64,000 nt of DNA from Thereva unica (GCA_949987705.1 OX465282.1:86850070-86914069); one strand, 5' to 3'; positions 34,352 through 46,055 are shown, counted from the stretch's first letter. Made by a program: numbers and translations. Notes: generated by a model not told the origin, from the sequence alone.

Positions 34352-34862
34352 ATAGTGCAATGTCCAGTAGTAAGCTTAGCTCGAAGGATAGAATAAAATT
34401 TTGCAAGAGCTGCTACATTCCTACGGTGATTTAAGGAATCTACTGAAGAGCAAATGGCGTATCACCAATAAGTTTGAGAGCGTGGTTTTACACCTTGTCC
34501 AGCCCAGCTAAGCTGTTTCTTAGGGCCGCGGCTCAGATATACGAGTTGTATTCGAGACGGGGACGAATATAGGACTTCTAGATGCTGGCCCTGGCAGACG
34601 CCTGAAAGAGGAATTTGCACCGTCACTAGCGTCACCTTTTTTTCATATGGGCTGAATAGAGGCCAGTTTCCAGGAGTCAGGATAGACTCCGGAGAAGTAA
34701 GATAGGGCGAAAAGTTTGTGCAGAGGTTTAGCCAAAGGTGAGGTACATTTTTAAAGAACCACAGGGGAATTTTATCGGGGCCAGTGGAGTTATTGGAGTC
34801 AAGCTCTTTGAGACACCTATCCACTTCATGCATCCTGAAGAAAACTCTATCCATTGAGTAGT
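34352..34862 (-). pseudogene. CR1/L2-like LINE fragment with two internal deletions (copy L4)
   Basis: On the minus strand it reads RCLKELDSNNSTGPDKIP and the following block of the RT finger region, reaches the Lys-rich KKG position at about 34645, then jumps to the post-RT segment at about 34615 and jumps again near 34435 into the 3' UTR (GGACATTGCACTATAG). Compared with 14764-16922, about 800 bp and about 300 bp are missing. It is dead. Confidence 0.7.
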
Positions 34863-35105
34863 AGAACACTCGTTGCCAGAGCATTGATTATAGTTTACCC
34901 TGAAGAGCTTTGAAAAAATACCGTAATATCTGTTGTATGTATGTATATAAACAGCTGCACATTTTTTTTCTCAAGCCGAAATGAAAAAGAAAAAAAATTA
35001 ATGGTCTTGGATGTGAAGTATCACGTCCGTATTTGAACGTGACAACGTTTGTTATTACGTTTTGTATTATTTTCTCAATTAATAAATTATATATTTCGAA
35101 GCAAA

Positions 35106-35360
35106 TTTTTTTTTGTGTGCGGGACATTTTCATACGCGCGTCCTATCTTAAACCGATTTAATAGACGTTGTCAAGTCAATAAGGTTAATGAATGTATTTT
35201 TCCCGTGTAGAGGATAAATTAACGAAAATTTTGAGCCATTCACCACCCCCTAACATGTATGGGGGCGGAGATATGATTTTTTTTTGTGTGCGGGACATTG
35301 TCCGGGACATTTTCACACGCGCGTCCTATCTTAAACCGATTTAATAGACGTTGTCACGTC
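35106..35360. repeat. Pair of direct repeats of about 70 bp
   Basis: TTTTGTGTGCGGGACATT, CGCGCGTCCTATCTTAAACC and GATTTAATAGACGTTGTCA occur at 35106-35176 and again at 35279-35360, about 175 bp apart. The second copy has an extra GGGACATTGTCC. There is no coding content. Confidence 0.65.
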
Positions 35361-35484
35361 AAAAAAAACAGACGGAGAATTTTTTTTAGGGGCACCAAAT
35401 TGTACATTTTACAGGAGTAGAGAAGGGCACCATGAGCGAAGTTCTAATCCTCGGCCTAGCAAAATCAATGCGGACGATTCTGAA

Positions 35485-36531
35485 TAAAGCTTTGTTTCTT
35501 AACGCAATCCCGGGATCTTCGGGATCCCAAATCGTGTTTCTTTACTTTTCTCGGGCTCGAAAAAGAGGAGAAATCGTCATTTCCCCTCGATCCCAAAGAT
35601 CCCGAGGTTTTTACTTCTGGCTGCTTGGGCAAATGAGAAATGTCAAAAGGTGACAGTTCTCAGTTAAGGTGACAGTTGAATTTAAACATATAATTCAGAT
35701 TAATATTTTTCATAAAAGTGAATAAATGATTCAATTTGGGAGACATTTCGGATAAATAGTATTTTATAGTAGAATCAGAGAAGGTCTACTGTGACTTAAG
35801 AAATTCATCAGGCTTTAATATCTACATATATGAAACGTGAGAAAACAAGAAATATGTTGGTGTTTCTAAATTTGGTTCTAATTTTTTAAAAATAAATAAA
35901 GGAATTTAAATAATGCAACAGTTTTGGATTATTAATATTCCTATCATAACTAATAAGTGTGTATATTTCTGTTTAAGAAATGAGCACCAGAACCAAATTT
36001 GATAAATTCACTTTGGACCGAAGTGGCATTTTGCAAAAACGGATTTATCCCGGTTTTGTTATGTTGGCCCCAAATGTGCTTCTGTTTATTGGTACCACGA
36101 TTAGGGTAGGGCTACTTCCACTGCGAACGGAAGCCCAATCAGCGCGACGTGGTCCTAAAGTTAGATAGTTGCTAGATCGATTGTGGTGGATGTTTAAAGG
36201 CACCCGGTGGGGTTTAGGAAGCTTATCAGAATTCTAACCGCTAGTTTGGAGATCTCTAGTCTTCCAGAACGTAACTGCGTAGTGCACGCTGTCTGGCTTT
36301 GCATAGAACTGGGTATTTACACAAAAAATTTACGAGTTTTTTCTCTTCTTCTGATTTGCATTCTTTTAGAAGAATTTCCGAGACTGAAAACAGAAATGTC
36401 ATTCACGTTCTGCTTCTTTATTTTCCAGAACTCCCAGAAAGCGTTTCTTTACTTTGACATTTCTATCCCCACCCTTCAAAAAAACCTCGTGCTCTTTGGG
36501 ATCCCGCGATTTCGTAAAGAAACAAAGCTTA
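35485..36531. mobile_element. TIR element with TA borders, about 1.05 kb
   Basis: TAAAGCTTTGTTTCTTAACG at the left is matched by the inverse of TAAGCTTTGTTTCTTTACGA at the right, and both arms go on with GGGATCCC/GATCCCAAA and CGAGGTTTTT words. TA is found at each end. Open frames in it (35432-35653, 36207-36542) show no domain. Confidence 0.6.
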
Positions 36532-36639
36532 TGTTTGGTTAGGTGTCTGTTGTGCACGTGGCTGGACAAAGTTCAGGCCATTTCAAGCCATTTTGAGGTT
36601 TTGATAAAATGACAGAGGTTAGGAACACCAATATTTTGC

Positions 36640-37840
36640 AGCTCGCTCAATTAATCAAGGAGGGGAGAGCAAGGAAGGTCCCTCTTTTCTTTGCGAGGGT
36701 GGGGCATGTACAGAGATGGTGAAAAACAGGTTTTCCTCATCTTCATTACCACAACTTCTGCATAAGTCGTTGTGGGGAAGTCCTAATCTTTCGGCATGCG
36801 GGCCAAAGGGACAGTGACCGGTCAGCACCTATACTACATTGCTCATCTCCTTTTTGTTCAACTTAGCAAAGTTCAAAACTGGCCACATTACATAAAGAAT
36901 GCGGCACACCGTTGCTGTGGTCCATTTCAACTAAACTCGAGCTAAGCTGATTTTCCTCACAGCTAGTTTGTAGGTTGCTAAGGGCATCCCCATCCGGGTT
37001 AAGTGGGGTGTCCTTTCCACTTCGGCTCCCTGTCTAGCAAGCTCATTTGCCCTACAGTTCCAGCAACCCAACACAGTGTTATATCAAACTGAGTGGCAGA
37101 CTCACAGAGAGACCTGTGGCAGTTCACAAAAGTCGACACAATTAGGAGCCATGAGGGCCGCCTGGCTATCCGATGGAGTGTATATTCTTATGAGATATAT
37201 TATTTATCTCCGGATCGCCGTGACTTCCGCTTGGAAGACGCTGCAGTGGTCGGGTAGGCAAAGAGAAGTATCTACATAACTGTTCCCAATTTTTGAGCCA
37301 TCTCTTTAGATACATAATGACCCAGTTGGGATAACACCATCTGTCTGGTCATCTCTGGCCGGAATGATGGTATTGAGACCTTTCTCCAAGGTCCACGTAG
37401 GTGTAGGGTATTCTAGGTTGTCCGCAGCGGTGGTGAACCTCCTAACGATGGATGAGTGACCATATGAGTATGGAGTCCATCCAAGGGAAGCATTTGTCCT
37501 GCCGGCCGTCTAGGCTGCCATTTGCTCGGCGTGTATGTCCAAAGGAGTAAGATGCAATAAGACATCCAGCTCAGCTGTAGTAATCTTCTGTAATGCAGTC
37601 CACCATACCGATATGCCATGCGTAAGTATAGGTCTGATTACGGCTGTATGCAGCCTGTGGACGATGTGGGGTTTAAGGCCCCAATTGACTCCGATCGTTC
37701 TATGGCATAAGAAGAGAGCTGTTTTGGCCTTATTGGTTCTTTTTAAAAGATTCGGCCTCCACGTTAGTTTACTGTCGAGTACGAGGCCTGGGAATTTCGC
37801 ATCCTCCTTTAGATCTAGATTTAGTTGTAATATAAATACT
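36640..37840 (-). pseudogene. LINE with RNase H-type C-terminal region (Jockey/LOA/I-like), relic
   Basis: On the minus strand, from about 37800, it reads KLTWRPNLLKRTNKAKTALF, HRTIGVNWGLKPHIVHRLHT and AVIRPILTHGISVWWTALQK, which is the post-RT segment of these LINEs. It ends near 36640 with a zinc-knuckle-like tail (LTGHCPFGPHAERLGLPHND, CRSCGNEDEENLFF). Frameshifts and stops lie between. It is a different family from the L copies. Confidence 0.7.
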
Positions 37841-38499
37841 CTAAAATTTTTTAAAAATCCATTTTTTTTTCAGATTTGTTCTTTTGCATTATAATTTTGT
37901 TATTGAAAGGCGTTGCAATGCACGTGGGTTTTTGCTAGTCTTTAATAAAAATTAACAAAACAACAATTTTCAATTATGAAATATTTCTTTCTTGACGAAT
38001 CATCGGCACGGCACAGTGCTCGAGGTCACTTGTCAGCAGAGATCACATTATTAACTTTGGGCTTTACTACAATTTCAGGGCCAGCCAGATTATGTGCAAC
38101 CAGCTAAGATTGCATTCAAGAGACATGCGTTTTTGCATAATTTTATAATGGATATTCCGGTTTAGCTGCGCGCCTTTATTTTTTTATTTTCGGTTGCAAC
38201 ACTGCTTAAATGTTTTTTTATATAACTAAAAAAAAAGAAAAGAAAATAAATTAGATGCGAAATTGTTGAGCCTATTGGAGTTTCTGCCTAGTTCAAAGTT
38301 CATAGTTTGAAAATAAATAAATATTAATAAAACCCATTTTGGCTATGTTTGAAATTAATAAAAATTGAAATTTCTTAAATTACTGTATACAAGAGGGCCA
38401 TATAACCCAGCACGTGTTTGAAGCCGGTTTATGTAAATTTTGCCAATTACCCAATAGGGCGATACAAACAAAAATTACGCAACAAAAGTTTCTTTCAAA

Positions 38500-39042
38500 C
38501 AAAATTACCAGAGGTTTAGCCAAAGCTGAGGCACATTTTTTGAGTACCATAGGGGGAATATTACCAGTGGATTTATTAACGTCAAGCTCTTTGAGCCATT
38601 TATAGAGGTTCCGCCAAAAGAGTTGATGCCGAGAAAGTCGCGTTTTCCATGCGCAGTAGAATCCCCGCATGCCGTTCCCGTCCCTTAGCCTAGTCGCAAC
38701 AAATTTCGAAGGGGAAATTTGAAAATACATAAGCGCATTTCTTATTAATATGTGCGCAATTTTTATTTGTGTGCAGCTTTAATTTCCCCAGCTGCGCGCT
38801 CCGGCATCAACTCTTTTGGCGGAACCTCTACGCCTCTCGTGTTTTGAAGATTCCGTCCATTGAATGGGCGATCGAGGGCCGGTGGTGACGTATCAGCTTC
38901 GGGTGAAGAAGAATTTAAGGCGAACACAGATGCCAATAAATCGACTTTGGATTTTCTTTCTGTTATCACCTCCTTCTCATTAGAGGAAGAGGTAAAATTC
39001 TTCTTGATGGAAGTTACCAAGGACCAGAAGTTTTTGCTGAAA
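38500..39042 (-). pseudogene. CR1/L2-like LINE fragment split by a MITE (copy L5)
   Basis: The minus strand reads KNFWSLVTSIKKNFTSSS, KEVITERKSKVDLLASVFA and SPPALDRPFNGRN, is interrupted at 38605-38828 by a MITE, and resumes with KWLKELDVNKSTG and IPPMVLKKCASALAKPL. This is the linker and finger region of the copy at 14764. The remaining RT is missing. Confidence 0.75.
38605..38828. mobile_element. 224-bp MITE, perfect 27-bp TIRs, TA target
   Basis: GAGGTTCCGCCAAAAGAGTT plus seven more bases at the left are perfectly inverted at the right end. TA borders both ends (38603-38604, 38829-38830), and the LINE reading resumes across it, which confirms the exact limits. This is a Tc1/mariner-type insertion with no coding content. 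Confidence 0.85.
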
Positions 39043-39349
39043 TGTGAAACTTTTCGAAAAAATTGACGAAACAATGCAAAAATTCACGATTTTCGATTAG
39101 ATTTTTTCACTTTTGCATTAAAATTTATAATTTTTTTTTTGAGTTTATGTATGTGTGCAGATTAAAATTTCATATTATAACCGCGGTAGCCAATATCATA
39201 ACGAACAGCCTCTATATTTTTTGTTTTTTTTTTTCGGACTTACACATAACAAGCTATACGCATCTATATTCAGAAAGAACCACCAAAATGGTAAATTTGG
39301 TAAAAAATTGACCGAATACTTATGTAGCGACGGTTGCTCATCATAAATA

Positions 39350-40350
39350 GCTCCACAGCCTAGGAGGTGTTCTTCGTTACTTCTTAATGTCCAGATTTCG
39401 GATCCATAGTGTAGTATTGGCCTTATAAGAGTTCTGTATAGTTTCACTTTAGTCCCCCTTAATATGTTCCTTGTTAAGAAGTGTTTACGTAGCCCAAAGT
39501 AGCATCTATTTCCCAGCGCTAATCTCCTTTTGACTTCTAATGTCGTATCGTAATCTTTTGAAATTAGCGTCCCTAGGTATATAAATTCTTTTACACCTTC
39601 GATGTTGTATGAATCGTCATATTATGGCGATTATATGTCTTTTAGAGGTGCACATATGTATGTATATTTCGTTTTCTCTTCATTAATTGCTAATCCGAAT
39701 TTCTTTCCTGCTCTTTCTAGCGATATGAAGGCTTCTTTCATTGCTACGGGAGATCTGGTTAGTATTACTATGTCGTCAGCGTATGCCAATAGTTTTACCG
39801 ACTTGTTGAAAACACTGCCCGCAGTGTTAATTCCTGCGTCTCTCATCACCTTTTCCATAGCTACGTTAAATAGTAAGCACGATAGGACATCTCCTAGGTG
39901 GGCATCTGTGGTGTTGGATGGTTGTGACAGCTCTCCTTCAATTTTTATTCTGCATACATATTACCTCTTTCATTGTCATTTTGGTCAAATCTACGAGGTG
40001 TTTGGGAAATCTTAAGTACTCCACAGCTTTATATAATTCTTCACGTTTTATTTTATCATAGGCGTTTCTGAAGTCTATGAATAGAGAATGTATGTTTGTG
40101 TTAAATTCATTCACTTTTTCTAGGACCTGCCTAAGAGTGAAAGTACCGTCTGTGGTAGATCTTCCGGGACGGATAGTTTCCGTTTTGATAGTTTCCCAGA
40201 AATGATTCGTGCGTCTGCGTCTTGTACGTCTGTTAATGTAGGCATATCTACCGCTAGTTCTTTTGCTAGTTCCACGTTTTCTGTTAACGTTTGCTTCTCA
40301 TCTCAAGGTAGCAGTTCTTTGAAGTGTCCACACCATCTAGTTAGTACTAG
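39350..40350 (-). pseudogene. LINE reverse transcriptase relic (second RTE-like lineage)
   Basis: The minus strand gives, in order, WCGHFKELLP (about 40340), GRSTTDGTFTLRQVLEK (about 40160), LFIDFRNAYDKIKREELYKA (about 40075), LAYADDIVILTRSPVAMKEA (39795; catalytic YADD intact), KFGLAINEEKTKY and, at 39447-39360, LYRTLIRPILHYGSEIWTLR. Frames shift between blocks, and the GLRQGD motif region is damaged (reads HLGDVLSCLLFNVAMEKVM). It is a diverged relative of the element at 29940. Confidence 0.75.
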
Positions 40351-40626
40351 CAGCAAGCAATATCTGCAAGCAGTTAATATTGCTCGCTGGTACTAGTTCT
40401 TTGGTACTTAAGATCTTCCCATCCTTATTTTTTCACATTGTTACTCAGGGCTTGTAGTCCATTCAAAACGCGGGGGGAGGGTGTTCCAAAATAACACCGT
40501 TAAGAAAATCGAACCCTAAAGGTTTTTGGGGTCGCTGATCACGAAAATCGGTCCCGCGGTCCTAAAACATGGGCGTCACCCCTAAAAATGCAAAAAACAC
40601 CTCTTTTTAGGGGGTTTTCGCGATTA

Positions 40627-41927
40627 TCTTCTTCTATCTTCTATCTTATATATTAATAAAAGAAAGTGTGTGTCTGTAAGTCTGTGTATCTGTGTGTCTG
40701 CTTGTGCGTACCGGCACGCATTGTAGCCAAACTAAAAGAGATAGAAATCTGAAATTTTTTTTTGTAGATGCATGGATACCCCAGAAGGTGGAAGTAAGTT
40801 TCCGTTTTTCGCTATTTTGATTAGTTTTTTTTTAATTAATTAATTAGTACGGTTTGTCACAATTTTTTACGCTCTACGCCTGGTATCTCGGCTAATGTAT
40901 ATCGTAGAACATTATGAATGCCACCAATTGAAAGATTAGACAATTCTGGTTTAAAATTATTTGTTTCAAATCTCAGAAAGGCGATTTTTCGAAATTCATC
41001 CCCTAAGGGGGTGAAATGGGGTTTACCCAAACCGCTGGAGCTATAGGGCTGAAATTTTGAGAGTGCATCCCTATAATGACGTGGACATCCACTAACAAGC
41101 GATTTTGCGAAATTCATCCCATAAGGGGGTGAAATGGGGTCAACCCAAAACCGCTGGAGCTATAGGGCTGAAATTTTGACAGTGAATCCCAATAATGACG
41201 TGAACATCCACTAAAAAGCGATTTTTCGAAATTCATCTCATAAGGGGGTGAAATGGGGTCAACCCAAAACCGCTGGAGCTATAGGGCTGAAATTTTGACA
41301 GTGTATCCCTATAATGAAGAAGCGATTTTTCGAAATTCATCCCCTAAGGGGGTGAAATGGGGTTTACCAAACCGCTGGAGCTATAGGGCTGAAATTTTGA
41401 CAGTGCATCCCTATAATGGCGTGGACATCCACTAAGAAGCGATTTTTAGAAATTCATCCCATAAGGGGGTGAAATGGGGTCAACCCAAAACCGCTGGAGC
41501 TATAGGGCTGAAATTTTGACAGTGTATCCCTATAATGAAGAAGCGATTTTTCGAAATTCATCCCCTAAAGGGGTGAAATGGAGTTAACCCAAACCGCTGG
41601 GGCTGAAGGGCTGAAATTTTGACAGTGCATCCCTATAATCACGTGGAAATGAATGACTCAAAATTCACTTTATTTAGGATTCCTTTGTCACTTCTCTTGA
41701 TGACATATACACACCAATCTCTGCTTCAAAACTTGCAGATTTGTTGAGCAGAGGTGATATACGCAGCAATTTGTTTACCATGTTTATTAAAAAAATGCTC
41801 TATAATAAACCTTTTTTAGGGATAATAACAACTGACTTTTTTGTTTGTTTTTTTTTCAAGGAAAACAGTGCACATAATAAACAGCTTTTATTTAAAGGCG
41901 TTGCAAGGCACGCGGGTTTTATGCTAG
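40627..41927 (+). mobile_element. Non-autonomous Helitron, complete
   Basis: It starts TCTTCTTCTATC after an A, has the typical 5' region TCTTATATATTAATAAAAG and GTGTGTCTG, and ends GCACGCGGGTTTTATGCTAG before a T. TC at the 5' end, CTAG at the 3' end and insertion between A and T are Helitron rules. The ends are confirmed because the opposite arm of the host palindrome carries the uninterrupted site (ATTA next to (C/T)TTCAATAATAATG). It has no Rep or helicase gene. The core is a tandem array. Confidence 0.85.
40978..41645 (+). repeat. Six-unit tandem array inside the Helitron
   Basis: Units begin GCGATTTTTCGAAATTCATC at about 40978, 41095, 41212, 41318, 41433 and 41539, so spacings are 117, 117, 106, 115 and 106. 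The 106-bp units lack the CGTGGACATCCACTAA segment. Each unit includes AACCGCTGGAGCTATAGGGC and TGAAATTTTGACAGTG. Open frames across it are repeat artefacts. Confidence 0.8.
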
Positions 41928-43009
41928 TTTCAATAATAATGAAAACGAATGCGATGAAATGCACTTTTTTTAATATTTATTTGCGAAGGTGGTTGATTTG
42001 TACTAAATTAAGGCGAACGAATTTTTTTTTCAAGTTTATGCTTCAAATTCGATTGTGGGTGTACTGTTAAGCAAAAATAAATTATTTTCAACCCTTAGGG
42101 GGTTAAAACTACCCCCCCCCCTATAATAAAAACAACTTTATATAAAAAAAATTGCCAAACTTTTTTTTTCCTTTTTGTTTGAAATTTGGTTCAATAGGTG
42201 TTATCAGCAAAAAAAAATATTTTTTTCAACCCTTAAGGGGGTAAAACTAGCCCTACATTAAAATTGTAATTGAAACAAATTAAAATTTATTGTTTTGCAT
42301 TTAAATTTTATTTTCCATTTTTAATCATTAAAACATTTGGAAAATTTCACTATAAACCCCTCTGTACAGAGGTTAAACCACCCCTAAAGAGAAAAAAAAA
42401 ATAAAAAATATATTGAGAAATATTTCATTACAATTTTAATGTTGGGGTAGTTTTACCCCCTTAAGGGTTGAAAAAATTAATTTTTTTGCTGATAATAAAT
42501 TTTGAACCAAATTTCCAACAAAAAGCGTAAAAAAAAATTTGGCAATCTTTTTTATATAAAGTTGTTTTTATTATAGTGGGGGTAGTTTTAACCCCTTAAG
42601 GGTTCAAAATAATTTATTTTTGCCTGACATTACGCCCACAATCGAATTTGAAGCATAAATTTGAAAACATTTTTTTACAATTTTTGCCATTTTTGGCCGA
42701 TTTAGGGGTAGTTTCAACCCTTTAGGACTACCCCTTATCATAAAGTTCGCCTTAATTTAGTACAAATCAACCACCTTCGCAAATAAATATTAAAAAAAGT
42801 GTATTTCATCGCAGTAGTTTTCACATTATTATTGAAGTAATCGCTAAAACCCCCTAAAAGCGGTGTTTTTTGCATTTTTAGGGGTGACGCCCATGTTTTA
42901 GGACCGCGGGACCTCGATTTTCGTGATCAGCGACCCCAAAAACGTTTAGGGTTCGATTTTCTTAACGGTGTTATTTTGGAACACCATAACGCGCGTTTTG
43001 AATGGACTA

Positions 43010-43825
43010 TTGAAGCCGACTCGGTGCTCATATACTTTCAGGAAACTATATCTACATATATATATATAAAAGTATACTATATATGTACGTCAGGAAACTA
43101 TATATGACGTCGTTTCAATTGTTCGCTTCATCTATTTTTGACATTTCGTTTTCCTAGTACTCCTTTTTCTTCGCTTTGTGCAGTCTTTTCTCCTGCCTTC
43201 TTATTTCTTTGTATATCTCAACTGCATTTCTCGTTCTTTGTTTCTGTATTTATTACTGGATATGCTACATTCTTTTCCGACGGTTGCTAGAGGTAGAAAA
43301 TGTCCATTTCGTATAGTATTCGATGTAACTAACATGTTCCAAAAAATATTTCAGACTGGAAACAATTCCTTTTGCGCTAAAATTTGATGCTTTTTTGACT
43401 CCACTAAATGTTAAAATTTGAGTATTTAGGAACCGAGGCCACTATTGGCTCATTGTATTTACTTTACATGTGCTCGATGTGTCCACAATTATAATGAGCG
43501 TTTTTTTCGTGGCTCCTGGTTGGTTGGCCTTCTCGAAGCGCTGAAATTATACAATACTAAATGCACAGCCGTCACAAAAACAGTTGTAGATGATTTTTAT
43601 ATAATTGCACATACATACATAATTCCAAAAGAGGTGCTGGTGCTTAAAAAATTTCATGTACGTAGATACGAAGACCTTTATTCAATTCTAATATACTTTT
43701 CGTAGACTCATGGATCCCCTTGATCCCCTCCCTATTTACGCCACTGTCTTGAGCATTATGTGCTGTTGTTCCTTCCAGAAAAAGTATTATCTATTAGTAT
43801 GCCCGAGTAAGAATAAATTATGGCC
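43010..43825. other. Spacer; short (TA)n tract at 43050-43095, no gene
   Basis: AGGAAACTATAT occurs twice around a TATATATATA tract (43040-43100). Frames at 43178-43387, 43445-43705 and 43710-43943 are short and show no domain. Confidence 0.4.
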
Positions 43826-45223
43826 TTTTTTTATGAAAAAACCAAGCTTAGGTGTAACCCTTTGTACTACCAGTCCGTCATGTCGTTCAGTTCATGGTGC
43901 AATGTCTAGTAGTAAGCTTGGTTTGAAGAATAGAGGAGAATAGGAAAAGTTAGAGGGGGTCTGGAGGGTGTAGGAGAAAATGACGATGAACCTCACGTTT
44001 GAACTCTAAGATGTTGTACGAGTTCGGAAATACTGACTGCGGGAGATTATTCCACAGTCGAGTTGTTCTATTCATAAACGAACTTCTAAACCGTATTGTG
44101 CGTGAACGGGGGGGGGGGGGGGCTGTAGGGTATGGGGGTGAGCCGAGCGGGCTAGTCTTGTGTTGCGGGAAAAGTATTGCCGTGCGGGCAGGAGGTCCTG
44201 AATTTCGGTGGAACAGTCGCCATGGTAATAGCGATAAAGTATGGAGAGGGCTGCTATATTCCTACGGTGGCTCAAGGTGTCTATGGAGGCGCGAAAGGGG
44301 CCATCACCAATGAGTTTGAGGGCACGATTTTGCACCTTGTCGAGACAAGCCAAGGTGGTTTTTGGGGCGCCTGCCCAGATATGCGAGTTGTATTCGAGGC
44401 GCGGCCGAATGTAGGATTTGTATATTGTAGCCAATGCGGCTGGCTGGAGGAGGAACTTGCATCTCTTGAGAAATTCAAAGCATTGGGAGGCTTGTTTGGC
44501 GATTTGGAATATGTGATCGTTCCATCGCAGATGCTCCGTGCCCTAGGATGTTGAGAGTTGAGTCAGCCGTTAGACTCTCTCCATCCACCGAGACAGGAGG
44601 AAGGTCGGTACAATTTTTGTTGGAGATCAGACAGTGCTTCGTTTTTGCGGCATTGAATTCGACGCGGTTCATTTCGCCCCAATGAAGAATCGATTCGATA
44701 TCCCGGTTGATCGAAGCCGACATCAGTTGACGGTGGTAAAGACAAGGTCTGGCACGTGCTTGTCTTATATTGCCGAAGGAGTAAGAGAAATTCAGAGTAC
44801 CGTCATCAGCGAAGCAGTGAAGTGGGTTGGAGGGGATTGAGAGCAGATCATTAATGAAGATTAGAAAAAGTGCGGGTGGGAGAATTGACCCCTGGGGAAC
44901 TCCGGCCGAAATGGCGTGGGGGTTGGATTCGACGCCATTCAATACTACCTTGATTGAACGGCCTGAAAGAAAGCTCTTAATCCAGTTCCTTAGAACTAAG
45001 TGTATACCAATAGCTTGGAGTTTATTCAACAGAGCTGGGTGCCATACTCTGTCAAAAGCCTTTGATATATCTAGAGCAACTAGGCTAGACTCACCAAAGC
45101 TGTGAATGCTTTGGTTGATACGCTCGGTTAAACACACAAGCAGATCGCCAGTAGACCGTTTAGATCTGAAGCCGTATTGCTATCGTGTATAATTTGGTTG
45201 GATTCTAGATATTTCATCAGCTT
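43826..45223 (-). pseudogene. CR1/L2-like LINE, 5'-truncated copy (L3)
   Basis: On the minus strand it starts in the RT at AAGCTGATGAAATATC (45223), gives ALDISKAFDRVWHPALLNKL, GVPQGSILPPALFLIFINDL and HCFADDGTLNFSYSFGNIRQ, then in a second frame YKSYIRPRLEYNSHIWAG and ENTRLARSAH-like SRNTRLARSAHPHTLQP, and ends with an A tail (T run 43826-43832). It is very close in sequence to the copy at 14764, apparently closer than the other fragments. One frameshift at about 44450 and a G-run near 44108 break it. Confidence 0.85.
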
Positions 45224-45731
45224 ACAACGGGCGTGATTGTTATAGCCCTCGGCCATATGGAGGGGATCAGAAGAACTGAGAACTGACGGTGGAATGTCGG
45301 CCTTGCAGTACCACCGCCGGCCGTATGGTTGCTATTAAGGACATACGACGGTGGTACAGTGGCAGCCACGGGGATATTCGCTACACCTTACGAAAATATC
45401 CCAGCCCCGAGTAAAAATAAAATAAGACCTTTGAACGAACACCAAAAGTGCTTAAACATAGTCCTTGGCCATATGAAGGGCATTAGAAGGCTCGTTGCAG
45501 GATAGTACGGCCGTGCACCACACACGCACACACATACCGACGGGTATACGTTTGTATATAATACGATTAAAAAATTCTTTTTAATATTCATCTATGTAGA
45601 GATACAAAACTCACCCCGTATTTATTGAGAAAAACATCATCAGCACATTGTTTTTTTTTCTTCTAGCGATTTAATAACAAAATTTTTTACTAAAATATAA
45701 ATCAACACGCACTACACACTTCCTAGTGAGC
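45224..45731. other. Spacer with a hairpin at 45307-45357
   Basis: GTACCACCG...CGTATG is followed after 14 bases by CATACGACGGTGGTAC, a stem of about 16 bp. GCCATATG(G/A)A(G/A)GGGAT/GGGCAT words recur at 45250 and 45467. A short CA-rich tract lies at 45520-45535. No gene is seen. Confidence 0.4.
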
Positions 45732-46055
45732 TGGCGAGCTCTTATTGATAATCTTGTAGGATAAATCGAAAGGGCCATTTATTGTACATAACGAAAATGT
45801 TCAAGTTCCCATAAAACAAATTCAACAATACATTTGGGCATATTTTTTTTGGCTCAAATTTGCCCGTGGAATGCTCGCGTGTACAGCTTGGTTCCTGTCC
45901 ATTTAAATCTTTTAGTCAAGTTGTGCCCCCAGTATAAATGGGTAAAAATTCTAGGGCCGTCATATCCCCCTGAAAAAGCCAAGCGGCCGTGATTCGCCCG
46001 TCATAAGCCCATTGTTTATTTTACTCGGGGGTGAATCATGGTACTTATGAAACCT
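45732..46055 (+). repeat. Dispersed repeat family D (copy 2), next to the CRAL-TRIO exon
   Basis: It is collinear with 23538-23905. It ends about 160 bp before the 3' splice site of the CRAL-TRIO exon, so it lies in that gene's intron or 5' flank. Confidence 0.65.

Larger units (their letters stand above)
40457..43007. mobile_element. Near-perfect palindromic element with TA borders, split by a Helitron
   Basis: GTCCATTCAAAACGCG at 40457 is matched by its inverse ending at 43007, with TA outside each end (40455-40456, 43008-43009). The two arms pair through almost their whole length, meeting at the self-complementary CCTCTGTACAGAGG near 42366. Without the 1301-bp insertion the element is about 1.25 kb, i.e. 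two arms of about 620 bp with no real loop. It is non-coding, with repeated CAACCCTTAAGGGGGTAAAA words in both arms. Confidence 0.8.

Noticed and set aside
37905..37940. Helitron 3' end (GCACGTGGGTTTTTGCTAG)
   Set aside because: It is a good motif match, but no matching 5' end or empty site was found within reach, so it is not listed as a feature.
40337..40396. Hairpin CTAGTACTAGCAGCAAGC...GGTACTAG as a separate element
   Set aside because: The stem of about 20 bp has mismatches and there are no borders; it is too weak to call.
40978..41645. CRISPR-like regular array
   Set aside because: Units of 106-117 bp are contiguous without spacers and lie inside a eukaryotic Helitron.
44072..45105. 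Plus-strand frames over the LINE at 43826-45223
   Set aside because: They are antisense shadows of the minus-strand reverse transcriptase.
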